From assembly GCA_023014335.1 (NCBI GenBank), contig JAECYW010000004.1:62001-126000 (forward strand): a stretch of 64,000 bases of DNA. The letters run 5' to 3'. The translations under genes and the position numbers were made by a program. Positions 46,451 through 57,125 of the stretch are shown piece after piece. Each line of letters begins with the position of its first letter. Positions within the stretch are counted from its first letter, which is position 1. The notes under the pieces were generated by a model. That model was not told the DNA's origin. It saw only the letters and a program-made list of their open reading frames with translations, and did no database searches. Source of the stretch: Galerina marginata (lineage: Eukaryota > Basidiomycota > Agaricomycetes > Agaricales > Galerinaceae).

Positions 46451-46718
46451 AACCCGAACTCAACCCGATCTTCGAACGCCATGAAGGAGAAAATCGAACA
46501 TTCGCTGTTCCAGGAGGGTACGTAGACTCCATTTATCGTTTTGATATCGCCGTTCCTTCACCTCCTGCCTTATCTTCTGAACAACTTCTGAATGATACAG
46601 AACATCAGTTGACCTCTTACTGCGGAAATTGGATGGTGTTCACATACGGTCCTCATTCACCGTTGAATCTGATAACAAACGATGTGAAGGAAATACCCTT
46701 CTAAGGTTCGAGAAATCG

Positions 46719-46725
46719 TATAAAT
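46719..46725 (+). promoter_or_regulatory. TATA box of the four-helix membrane protein gene
   Basis: TATAAAT lies 65-71 bases upstream of the start codon at 46790. Confidence 0.45.
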
Positions 46726-46789
46726 TCCTCGGACTCCTGCTTATCCCCCAAACCTTCTTCCTTCATTCCAGCTGCTTCACGTTGAGAAA

Positions 46790-48251
46790 ATGAATAGAGG
46801 GTTTGGTCAAGGTACATCCCATCCCCAGACACCTGACCCATTAGCCTTACGACCTTGATGCAGGACGATCTTTCGTGGCGGGGTTCACTCGGAGGACACA
46901 GGGACGAAACTTGAAGTCTATCGTATCATCAGGTAATGCCCATTCACCTGCTCCCTGTATGACGTCTCTGATTTATCATCCCAGTTTCTGCCGTGTGCTG
47001 GGCTTGGTGTATTTTCTCGTACGCGTCACCTCTCCTATGATCTGTCAAGCTGTTTATTTAACTCCCAATTATAGCGCTGTATGCTCCGCTGGCTCTTATA
47101 TTTCGTATCACTGACTGGATGCAATCTCCAAGGTCTCCTTCTTCCGGAATGCCAGCGATTACCAAGGCAAGTGTACTATGGTTCCATCCTGTTCCAACTT
47201 CGCTAACGGTACTGTTGTCCTCCAGGTCGTGGCGAATTTGCTGAAGGACGTAAACTAGCCCAACTATCGACAGTGTTGGGGGCGCTATACATCCTTCTCC
47301 TTGCAATTCTGGTCAGTTTCAACTGTCGTGGGGCAATCCACATTGTTTAGACTTCTTTCTTTCAGTCCTTGGGACTGTATGCCACTTACTCGGTAAATTA
47401 CACCGTGATTGTCATCCAACATTCAACGCTTATAAATTCAAACACACAGCATAAGCGAACACTTGTCCACACCTACGCACACCTATCAGTTGTCGGTGCT
47501 GTAATCATGACCGCGGCTGGGATCCTGAACATCAGCTACTTTTTCGAGCTTAAGGTATGTCATAACTAGACCCCATAAACCTTTGTTGACTTCCTACCTC
47601 TAGAACGAAATTTTAGCCGCGTGCGACAGCTTCAGTTTCGATGATAAAATCTTTTATCTTTTCATCGTGAGTAACGGTCTATGCACACCAGACGATCAAT
47701 AGCTGACCTCCGAGTAGGGCAGCGCTGTGGGTCCCATTTCTACCAATTTGAATGTAAACTTCGGGTTCGACAAAAATCAAGTATTGTCGCAGCAATGTAA
47801 GTATCCCAATATTTATGGGAGTTGCGCCTAATTTTACTCTTACAACGGTAGGGTGCGCTAGAGAATGGAGCCGAATCGCAACTGGAAATGTCGTTATTTT
47901 CATCGTTACCTCGCGTACGTCGAAACTCATCTATATGGTCTGCTTTCCTTTACACTAACTAATACAATGCCCTTCTCAACAGTCACGGCGAGCTGTCTCT
48001 CGATCCTCGTATTCTTATACAAACGACAGCTTCTCAACGGATCCTATGCGCCGAAAGCCTTAGAACTTGCGGGCCATCCCCCGGTACCACAGCATTACAC
48101 TCAGCATTATGCTACCAATATCGCAGATAGATCCGACGTTGACCCGAACTATGGGACTCCAGGTGGTCTATTCCCTGGATACAACCCCCATGAGTTGCCG
48201 GCGAATACAGGCAACGAGGATTTTGGTGATCAGAAACGCCAGATCGTTTAA
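46790..48251 (+). CDS. Four-helix fungal membrane protein, unknown function
   Basis: Ten exons join in phase (46790-46811, 46864-46932, 46985-47008, 47075-47170, 47226-47311, 47366-47554, 47604-47666, 47718-47796, 47852-47914, 47983-48251) and give 319 residues. Four hydrophobic segments can be seen: AVCWAWSLYAPLALIFRI; LSTVLGALYILLLAILSLGL; HLSVVGAVIMTAAGILNISY; and IATGNVVIFIVTSLTASCLS continuing ILVFLY. A short polar loop with several N-x-S/T sites lies between helices 3 and 4. A hydrophilic tail of about 75 residues, rich in H, P, Y and N, ends the protein. The donor after TGG T (47008) is weak (GTATTT), so the third exon is the least sure part. The layout recalls MARVEL/tetraspan-type basidiomycete proteins, but I see no diagnostic tetraspanin cysteines and name no family. 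Confidence 0.7.
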
Positions 48252-48895
48252 GTTTTAACGAGAAGGAAGAACTACACTCCAGAAGCGAGCTCGAAGGCGT
48301 TCGCACTCATCGAGTCATTTTTCGATTATGTTTCATTCGCTAGGTGGACTTTCAAGGACATTGTATATACGCGGACTCTTTTTTGTACTTGTAGATTCGG
48401 ATTTACTCCTTCTTGTTTCATCGTTACCTCAAAGGCCTGTCTGGAGGCGTAGCTTCTGACTGCATGGCTCCATAACCCCAGAATCACTTCTAAGTTCTCA
48501 TGTCAGAATGAGTTTTACAGAACAAATATCACCAAGTTCCCGCAACTAACCACCGTTATTGACTCGTGATAAACTGCGCTCGAGTTGCACCAGCCGCTGC
48601 TATACTCGAACGTCACCGGGGCGTTTAATCTAACCCGCTTGGTGCTCAAGCATATGGCGAAAGTCTAGCCTGAGCGCGGGGGGACAGAGTATTTACCGTA
48701 GATTAAGATTGGGACCACGGTAATCTCCATGTAGACAACGATTATTGAACAAATTACCATCAGAAAAACATTTAACGACAGTATAATAATGTATTAGAAG
48801 CTAGACAGGGTTACTAAACGATGATATGAGTTGAAGAGACGGCTAAAAAAATCTGAAAAAGTGTTCGATGCTCGAACCCGGGAATGAAAACGTGA
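48252..48895. other. Convergent 3' intergenic region
   Basis: No ORF or repeat is supported between the two convergent genes. Confidence 0.4.
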
Positions 48896-50242
48896 CTAGA
48901 TTCTGAGTTCAAACATACCAAAAACCACTTCACTTTTCACGGCGATTTCCCCCATGACGGAAACGACACCGGCTGCCGGGGGCATGCATTGAAGCTGTGG
49001 CGCATTATCATAGCAGTTCTGGCAATTATGTTTACAGCTAAGGGCCGCTGAACCGTCCAATGGCACCCAAGAAGATTGAAAGATGTCTGGACTCTCAACC
49101 ACGGACTGGGGAACTTGGATGACTTCTTGCTGTCGATCTTCTTTACCGGGCTGTTCTAGAAAGACGTTACCAGGCTGGAGACTGCACACGTCAGGACCCA
49201 GTGCGACACCTAAGACGTCGATACCTCTCTCGCTAATAATTTCTCTAAAATCATTTAAGAAATCATTGGGAGGAGGGGGAGGAAGCTTGGAACCGTCATT
49301 GGTGGAACGGTGCTCAAAGTGTTCACCGGTGCTGAACCAGCGCTCTGGTGCCATACCGTCCAAGTCCGTGGATGGTTGGCTCGTGTCTCCAGTCGTGACC
49401 ATCCGCTCGCCGTTCTTCAGAGCGTAGTGGCGATGAACCAGAAAAACGGCGTACGGCGTTCCTTGGAAGAGCTTCACGAGGTCCGGATCGGAGAAGAACT
49501 GGTCGCGCGTGATGGGACCGCCCGGGGACCTGTCGAGCTGCTCGTCGAAAACCTGGTCGGCCTGTGCAATGTTGCGAATGGCGTTGTAGTTCCTAATACT
49601 GAACGTCTGGTCGCACACCATAGTAACAGTGGGAGGGGTGGGTTTGGGGTCCCAAGAAGATTCGTACACTAGGTCCTTAGGCTTGTCTGAATTGGAAGAC
49701 GGGACGTTAGCCGAAATAAATTGCTCGCGAGCGCCAGCGCCTGCTGCCTGTGAAAAAGGTGCCAGGCCAAATGTGGGATCGTAGCACACTCCCAAGGCTT
49801 TGACCCCATAACGTTTAAGGATGCAGTTGAATTCAGGAAAGAATTTGTCGGAGGAAGGGGATTGAAGGGTAGTTGGGTCGACTGAGAGCCTGTATTCGAA
49901 TGCCTTACCGTCACTCAACCAATGGTCAGCGACAATATTAAGCGACTGGTCCTTCGACGGAGTTGTGCTGTTGCCAATCGAGACGATGCGCTCCCCGGTT
50001 CGCAGCCGGTAGTGACGGTGAACGAGGCAAACTCGGAAGTTTTCGTTTCCCTGCCTGCTGAATAGCTTTGAAAGGTCGAGGAAAAGAGCGTTGCGATTCT
50101 CGCCGACTTGATCCTTGAAATTTTGGGTGGCGGTAGCAATGAGGGGGAGGGTATTGTAGGCGACGGGATCGATGGTAGTATTGGTGTTAGTGGTAGTAGT
50201 AGGAGTAGTGGTAGCAGTGTTATTGTTGGTGACGGGATCCAT
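48896..50242 (-). CDS. Two-domain orphan protein, HRHY/GER family
   Basis: A single exon of 448 residues. ATG 50242 follows an in-frame TTG and is the first real start. After a Thr/Asn-rich leader (about 5-24) come two copies of one domain, about 27-215 and 216-415. Each has LVHRHYxLxxGER (HRHY at 75-78 and 270-273), a V-S/T-T-x-G turn, a W (LNIVADHWLSDG, APERWFSTGEHFEHR), a helix-like FxxxFxxII segment, and (V/I)KALGV or IDVLGV before a Pro-rich loop. The second domain ends with SCKHNCQNC (402-410), which resembles a metal or disulfide site; the first domain keeps only a single Cys there. The 226-residue protein at 55757-56437 is a one-domain version. I do not recognise the family. There is no signal peptide or membrane helix, so a cytosolic role is likely. 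Confidence 0.85.
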   Translation of the reverse strand: MDPVTNNNTATTTPTTTTNTNTTIDPVAYNTLPLIATATQNFKDQVGENRNALFLDLSKLFSRQGNENFRVCLVHRHYRLRTGERIVSIGNSTTPSKDQSLNIVADHWLSDGKAFEYRLSVDPTTLQSPSSDKFFPEFNCILKRYGVKALGVCYDPTFGLAPFSQAAGAGAREQFISANVPSSNSDKPKDLVYESSWDPKPTPPTVTMVCDQTFSIRNYNAIRNIAQADQVFDEQLDRSPGGPITRDQFFSDPDLVKLFQGTPYAVFLVHRHYALKNGERMVTTGDTSQPSTDLDGMAPERWFSTGEHFEHRSTNDGSKLPPPPPNDFLNDFREIISERGIDVLGVALGPDVCSLQPGNVFLEQPGKEDRQQEVIQVPQSVVESPDIFQSSWVPLDGSAALSCKHNCQNCYDNAPQLQCMPPAAGVVSVMGEIAVKSEVVFGMFELRI

Positions 50243-50311
50243 GATGCCGAAAAAAATCAATAAGAGATTTATGTGCGTCTTCCCTGAATTTCAAGACGAG
50301 GTCAACAGTCG

Positions 50312-50319
50312 TTTTATAA
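50312..50319 (-). promoter_or_regulatory. TATA box of the two-domain orphan gene
   Basis: TTATAAAA on the minus strand lies about 70 bases upstream of the start codon at 50242. Confidence 0.5.
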
Positions 50320-53300
50320 GGTCCTGAGCTGGCGTCGGGAACACGGAGGATCCATTTTTTCGACCCGTGAAATCAAAGTTCTGGTAAGTGTTCAACGGAA
50401 CTACCATAAAACATGCCTGGGGGTTATGTCAGTATAGGGCGTTGAGCATCCAAGAAGGGTATGTGAATCTTTCGTGGTGAACGATTGGTGGAAATTTTCT
50501 CTGTTTGCGTGATATCGATGATCGGATGAAAGATGTAAGCTGCTTTCATCAATGACAAGAACATTCAGACATACGTGTCGACTTGAGGCTGGGCGTCTGT
50601 TCAATGTTGTGTTGTTTCAACTGCGTAAATGCGAGGTGAAACGGCGCGTGTCTCATGGCGATCTCTTTGGTCCTGTCATTGCTGTGAAGAACTACATATT
50701 TATGCACATATGTGATGCAAACGATGACAGCGGATCTTCGTACACCTTTGGCAGCAGTTGCGGAACCAACTAGGCCGGGTTCTTCGAACCAAAAGAACCC
50801 CTCCAAGAGGCATTTTGACACCCGCTCCCTTCCCCCTTATGTCCCGATTAGGACAGTGATATCGTACAGAGATCGCCAGGTGTATCCCACAGAGATGCTA
50901 GAGTAAAAAGTGTAATCTTAGAACGAGGGTTTGGGGATTATTCCCTTGAACTCAGAAGGAGCACAGTAATAGAATCTAATGATTGAATTTATCGTACATG
51001 CCGACATATTGAGCGCAGGGCAGATCTGGGGGCAACTAGACTCTATTGCACGGTGCTCCCGAGAGCGCTCTGACGAGGTTCATGAGGCTCGCCGCTCTCG
51101 AGCCCGGCTGTCCTCCTGTCTATCGTTGCATAGCACTCCTGCCGCCTGCGCGCGCCCAAAATTGACACATGACCCCTCCCACCGCTCCTCTATCCGCCAA
51201 TCCATCACTTTTGTCGAAAGCGCTCTCTCTAGAGCGCCATGATTCGCCTCGTTAGGCCTTCGAGGCCGCCTGCCCATCCACCTCTTTTCGTCGCATGGAA
51301 CCCTTGATAGCGCCCGACTCCACTGCCCTCGACTCCACTGGTCGTGTCAAGCGATATTAATCCGAACACTGCCACGCAGCCCTCACGAGCACTCGATGGA
51401 AAAAAATAAGGCATGTATAGGAGACGTTGTGCAAGGAGAGGAGTGGTGGAGGACGTTGCGTCAGGGTGGCGGAGAGAACGAGCTTGTGGTTTCGAAACAT
51501 GAGTTGGGGAGGGCGCTTCGAGAATACTCGTGGTCGTTGCTGTGTGTGCGGATTTGCGCCTATCATGCTAGCCACACTGTCTTCATTCCGGAAGGTCACA
51601 ACCAATGCAATCCATCCCTCAGCTCTGTCAAACAGTAGCACAATTTGACTCGGTTTCTTATGGCGTGATTGTTCACCTCCACTCCCTGAACTGACAGTCC
51701 ACCAACAGCCAGTTGCACGATCATTACGCCACCCCCAGTGTTTCCGTCTTCTTCCCATCCTCTACGGAGAAGAAGGACGAGCCTGGCGAGTAGAGGCAGG
51801 AGGACCCTCCCCTTCTCTCCACATCCACACACGCCTATGCGGCCGCGGCTTGTAGCGACTTTGATCTTGCCACCGGGCATAGCTGGCATCTCTGTGCAGA
51901 TGGCGCAGGCGGCCGAAAGGTGGGGTGAATCGGTGGACGTCGGGTTAATGCGGACACCATAGTGAGCAGATGGACGTGGTGGGTGTGGAGCTGTTGAGAT
52001 GGAGGGCCAGGGAATTGCGTTGTTTGGCCTGAGAGTGGGTAAGACACAGACAAAAGCATCTGATATCGGCGCAGGATTCGCTGGAGTACCAGGCAGTTTT
52101 GCTGGTGATAGCCTGCGTGGACGAGTGGTCTGGCAAGATCACAATTTTAGAGCTCGGCGCATGCGTATGGCAAGATGGTGAAGGAGACTGCTGCGTCACG
52201 AAGCCGCTGGCGAACCTTCTCAGAGCCTTCTCGTGCGTGTCTGATTCCTTCTTGGACTCCTCAACAGAGCACCATAGCTCTATCTACTCATTTTCGCCTC
52301 CTTCTTATTCTCTATCATCCTCCAAATAGAAATCCGAGTTGGTCCCATCCACGTAACGCACGGAGCGAGTACCTAGCGCCCGAGGAGATCGTGAACTTGC
52401 AATATCGTTATAGAGAGCTGTGGTCGTATAAACCCAGCAGCACCTGTTCCCAGCAGTCGGATAACCAGAAACAATGCACTACTAGGAGTGAGATGTCGAG
52501 GGAAGTTGTTGAAATTATTGAGCAGTTGAGAGCGAGAATTTCAGGAGCCGGGTTAGGACACCTCGGTTGTGAAGTGTTACGAGGTTGATAATCGGCAGTT
52601 AAGGAAAGGGATCTCATCGCATAGGCGTCGGTTGGAGGACAGAAACTGCATGTCTATAGTGCTCGGAACGAAGGTAAATGTCTCGAACCAACATTCAATC
52701 AACAGACGAGAAAGTTCCCACGGACAAATTGTAAATGAAATAGACATAGAAATTCAACAACAATGTGTGTCTTGCTCTCAGGCCTGAGAGGTCAATTGAA
52801 ACGAAAAGGGAAAAATGTAAGCTTTCTTCTGATATAATTTTTATTGTATATTGTCCGTCTAGATAATAAAAGTCAGACGAAACCTGGATTGTCGCTCTCG
52901 GAACTTGCTCTCAACCAGGAGAAACAACCGCACTTCCCCTTCAAGCAGGGAAACGACTCAACAATTTTTGTTGGAGAACTTCTCGAATCTTTTTTTGGAA
53001 TCCTTAACCCACACCGAGGTTTATGTTCAAGGAACACTTGTTTACATTATTTATCAATCATTGTTATCGTGAAGATTTGAAGGGTACGAAGTTACATGGC
53101 AGTTTGGTCTACTTCGCAGATGTAGACTGGGCTTGCAGACTGCTGCTTTGCACGGCAAAATTTGTCCCCAGTCAGCTTTGGATTTTTTTCTCTCCTAACA
53201 ATTAATGTACACTGTTATATCTATGTTTCTCAGTCCATTTAATCAGTGAATGTGAAGTGTATTGAACGCGACAATACAGGTACAGTGTTCGACGGGCAGC

Positions 53301-54640
53301 TCTCGCCCGTACCTCTTCACTATCGTTTTACTAGGGCGGAAGATCAGTATAACCTAAAATGTCCGAAGTTAGGGTGGAGGACAGACGTACCAAAAAGCCA
53401 CGCACGGCGGGGTGATCGACTACACAGTCGTCGCCTCCGCCCTTCCTTCGTTGGTCGTTATTTGACTGCCTTGTCGTTTTTTCGCAAGATATTTGGTGTT
53501 GAGTGGAGGTGGGAGTGGTGTCGTAGGGAGGCTACATACGAATCCTTAGAGAGAAGGTCACCCCCGGCACCAACGTTCGGAAGGATGGAACGGGCTTACG
53601 CCACTCGTCGTTTGCTCAGAAGTCTACCCCCTACGAGCTACGCCGCCACGGTCAACATTAGCTCCGTTGAGGCTCGACGCTCTACCCGATCTTAGCAGCT
53701 CGGTAACCTCGAAGCACCCAATGATGTTTCTGTAATGAACACATCAAAAAAAGCTCTGCCGCGGCGGCTTGGATACTAGCACGACGAGATAATGGCAAAA
53801 ACTTACCTAGGAGGGAGTTTGGGCCGTGAACGTGCTGCCATCGCTTCGCGTCGCGGCAGCAATCGCACCTGCCTTCTATTGATCTTGTCATCTTCGTCTC
53901 GCCGCCGCTCTCGTGCTGGCCGCGCTCAGCCTAACAGCGGTGTTGGCTTCGTGGCGTTTACCAATCGAGGTTGGGGACGAGGTGACGAGGTGACGATGGC
54001 AGCAGATGTGGAATGGGGTGGTTGACCACAGGCCGTAGGCGAGAAGGATGGTTCGGCAGACGCGAGAGTGGCAAGCAACGAATTATTTGTCACCCCGATG
54101 TCTCCGAGAAGCAACAGCACAAACTGTTGCTTCGCCACCAGTTGTCTTGTCCAATCCCACACAAGAAGCAGCAGTCGTCGTGCTGCTGTTTCTCCTGCTG
54201 GTTGAGCGGATCCGACCCCGAGAGAGCGTGCAAGGCGGATGCGAGGAGGTGATGGGGTTGCTTTGAAGTAAGTGGTAAGTAATGAGTGCTGGGATAAAGA
54301 AATAAGCAACACGAGTCATGTTTCAACTCTGTTCTCCACATACCAGGACATTGACCTCCAGGTTCTCCCCTCACTGAATCTCAGCTGTTATCCCCATCCC
54401 ATGTTCTTCCACTGCCGGCCCACATGCCTTGAAATGGCGAGAGCGAGGGGCACGCGGCGACGGGTCGGGTTTGCTCAGGTCGTAGATTGACAATACTGCG
54501 GGCTGTTGCCCGCGATGCACGAGATGTTTTGCATAGCGTTGTACGAGGACCACAGACATGAGAGTTAAGGTCAGGTTTGGTAAGTGCTGAGCGCTGAGCT
54601 GGGAAGGATGCGGTAAGCGGGCGATGAGGTCAGCATCCGA
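50320..54640. other. Long stretch without a supportable gene
   Basis: Open frames of 60-149 codons occur on both strands (for example 53246-53695 plus, 51758-51357 minus). They overlap each other, lack family motifs and have no splice-consistent extension. I see no transposase, RNA gene or long terminal repeats. Confidence 0.45.
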
Positions 54641-54650
54641 GAAAGGGCGG

Positions 54651-54685
54651 CAGGACAAAGCCTCCCGTTGGGAGGCTTTGTCGTG
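54651..54685. repeat. Perfect 13-bp hairpin
   Basis: The arms GACAAAGCCTCCC and GGGAGGCTTTGTC pair perfectly around a 3-base GTT loop near 54655-54683. No T-run follows and no gene ends nearby, so it is not a bacterial-style terminator. Confidence 0.6.
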
Positions 54686-55656
54686 GTATCTGTGATGGAT
54701 TGAAATCTATTTTTGGATGTGGCGGTATTGCGGGAGATGAGCATTTTGGGGTGTTTAATCGGTTCCTTTAACCCGACCTAACAGGGCAATGATCCTGAGA
54801 TAAAGTGCTGCCAAAGGTGTCTTCGTACCTGTGTTTACCTGAAAGGTTGTGAGTGTTCCATTCTTCTTTCTAATCGATAGGATGGATGCCAAAGCTGGCA
54901 AAAAAGGAGCCTAGCGAATGGTAAACGACGGAATAGTCACAATTGTAAGTATTTCGTTGCATCCTACAGCTGGTGATAAGCCGGGAACCTGTCAAGAGCG
55001 ATGCGCTGATACGTGATTATGTGAGACATGCTCGCCGCAAATTGCCGTGGCCAGTTGGAAGACTATCTGTCCAAGGTCAGACAAGCAGATACGCAATGTA
55101 GTCCGCTTCATTGGAGGTAGCATACCTGAAGCGATAGCAATCTTTTCAGGATACCTGGATCCGGTACAATGGAATATTAAGTGATTTTGTTATGCCTCGA
55201 GGCGCCATGTGCTATCGAAATCGAAACGAGGGGTCCAGATGCTGGGTTCATCACAAGCCTCATTTCTCGCAGGTTTTTATAATGTTCCCCACTTAGCGAT
55301 TAATTTAGAGAGCCAGCCTCGTATCAGAAGACCTGAGTAATTGAAAGGCCAAGAACTTTCATCAAAGAGGTTCGTCCATGACTCCAGGCTTCCAGCTGAG
55401 AACGGCGGTGATCTTTCGTCTGCCATCCATTAGCAATTCTAACTGCAAGAGACTATCGTGGATGTGACGTCCAATTTTTGCCTGCCTTTGCTCTAAAACC
55501 TGGGTACCTGAGTCCGGTTATCCGAAGTTCATTTCGCGGGGCATTTCATCTGCCTTGGTTTCCAGATTCGTTGTGGAATAGGCTGAAAGGTGGAACTCTT
55601 GATTGTACCCGGTAACCCGAAATATTCACACTGTCAGAATAAGTCGAGTATTATGA
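54686..55656. other. Upstream region of the one-domain orphan gene, no gene seen
   Basis: No ORF of note is present on either strand. Confidence 0.4.
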
Positions 55657-55664
55657 TATATAAA
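55657..55664 (+). promoter_or_regulatory. TATA box of the one-domain orphan gene
   Basis: TATATAAA lies 93-100 bases before the start codon at 55757, followed by a short pyrimidine/adenine-rich leader. Confidence 0.5.
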
Positions 55665-55756
55665 CCGAAATGTCTCTCGGCAAAAGTTAGGTCCCCTCGA
55701 TAATCGTTACTAAAAGAACAACTTACTGCCTATTCGCTCTCAATTCCTCTTTAACA

Positions 55757-56437
55757 ATGTCCAAATTTGATGTTACATCTTACAACAACTTCTACCCCAT
55801 TGCGGCTGCCAATGCACGCTTCGAGAAGCAGCTCTCATACTCTGGAATCACTCGTGCCGAATTTTTCTCCGAGCTTTCGGAACTATTTTTGGAAGGCGTG
55901 TATGCAGGCCAATACGCTCCTTGCCTCATCCATCGTCATTATTGTCTTGACGAAGGGGAGCGCATGGTGACCAATTCCAACAGCACTCGCCCTACCAGGG
56001 ATACATCTCTCAATATCGTTGCAGAACGCTGGCTGAAGACCGGCGAGGAAGTCGAATTTAGGTTTACCAATAATCCTGCCTCGCTTGCTCCCCCGCCTTC
56101 GATCGCTTTCATGGCCACGTTCAAGTCGATTGTTGAAGAAAACGGAATTGATGTCTTAGGGGTCTGCTATGCTCCAACCCCCAATGAACTGGCACCAGGT
56201 TTCGTGTATTCGGAAACAGTCGGCCGAGGTGATCGAGAGCAAGTTCTCAATGTCGTACACCAATCTTCCCTGCAAGGAAAGAAGACATACCAAACATCAT
56301 GGATCCCCACTTTCAATCCGCAGGATCAGTCTTTTACGATGTCATGCACTCATAATTGCATTGGATGTCTCGACGATCAGGATAATATCGGGCAGAATTT
56401 TGAGATCCAAAGGGGAGCAAAGTTTGAAACGTTTTAA
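55757..56437 (+). CDS. One-domain orphan protein, HRHY/GER family
   Basis: An intronless gene of 226 residues, paralogous to each half of the 48896-50242 protein. Shared features in order: an N-terminal helix region (FYPIAAANARFEKQL), CLIHRHYCLDEGERMV (HRHY 59-62, GER 67-69), TRPTRDTSLNIVAERWL, GEEVEFRF, FKSIVEENGIDVLGVCY (about 123-138), a loop with ETVGRGDREQ, TSWIP, and SCTHNCIGC (C197, C201, C204) near the C-terminus. The CxxxCxxC spacing is identical in both proteins. There is no signal peptide. Conserved His, Glu and Cys would suit metal binding, but this is inference and no enzyme class is assigned. Confidence 0.85.
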   Translation: MSKFDVTSYNNFYPIAAANARFEKQLSYSGITRAEFFSELSELFLEGVYAGQYAPCLIHRHYCLDEGERMVTNSNSTRPTRDTSLNIVAERWLKTGEEVEFRFTNNPASLAPPPSIAFMATFKSIVEENGIDVLGVCYAPTPNELAPGFVYSETVGRGDREQVLNVVHQSSLQGKKTYQTSWIPTFNPQDQSFTMSCTHNCIGCLDDQDNIGQNFEIQRGAKFETF

Positions 56438-57125
56438 ATACAGTTACTCAAATACCTTGCGGGTCTTTAGTTGGTTAGATTAATTCGAGCAGCGTGTTCC
56501 CTATTCCACTTCCGATCAAGATACTTTCTTCGTCCAATCGCACCGGGAAGGCATTCAATTTCCTCGTACCTCATTCTAGAGCTTCCCCATTTGCCTTAGT
56601 CACGGGCAATTCTCCGCGGTGCATCTGCAACGGGTTGACATTCCTCACACATGCTTCAGATTCACCCCTTCTTTAGGACGCAAAATTTACCTACATATCG
56701 TCCTCGGTTTCCTCGTTCCAACTCTCGTAGACTCTGAATTAATACTTCCAGTTTTCCACATAGTAAGGGGAAAGCCGTTTATATAGAATGTCGTAATATC
56801 GCGCACAAGCGGCAGAAGGAGCAAATGTATGCCGACTAAATGACTTTATGTAGGTCTACTGTATGCTGGGAGAAAAATCGGACAAAGGGTTTGAGATTGG
56901 CATGATCTGAATGATTGCGTATATTCTATAGTACTACTGTCCTAAACCGAGCAGTCACCATTTTTAGGCGTTAATTTGTTCCTCTACTATTTCACCTTTG
57001 GTTGATGATTGGCAAGATCTCAAACGCGGTGTTCCAATGACTGTAGGAACCGTTAAACTTATCGTACGGCTTTCCCTCCCATTCCGTGGAACGTCTCGTC
57101 TCTGACCTACATTCCATTTACTAAA
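56438..57125. other. Convergent 3' intergenic region
   Basis: No gene, repeat or RNA is supported here. Confidence 0.4.

Noticed and set aside
26755..51010. Apparent repeat between 26760 and 50990 (shared TGTACATGCCGAC-like bases)
   Set aside because: Only about 12 bases match and the flanks do not; consistent with chance.
53246..53695. 149-codon plus-strand open frame
   Set aside because: Arginine-rich composition typical of chance frames in GC-rich DNA; no motif or splice extension.
54651..54685. Rho-independent terminator
   Set aside because: The genome is clearly eukaryotic, no T-run follows and no gene ends here.
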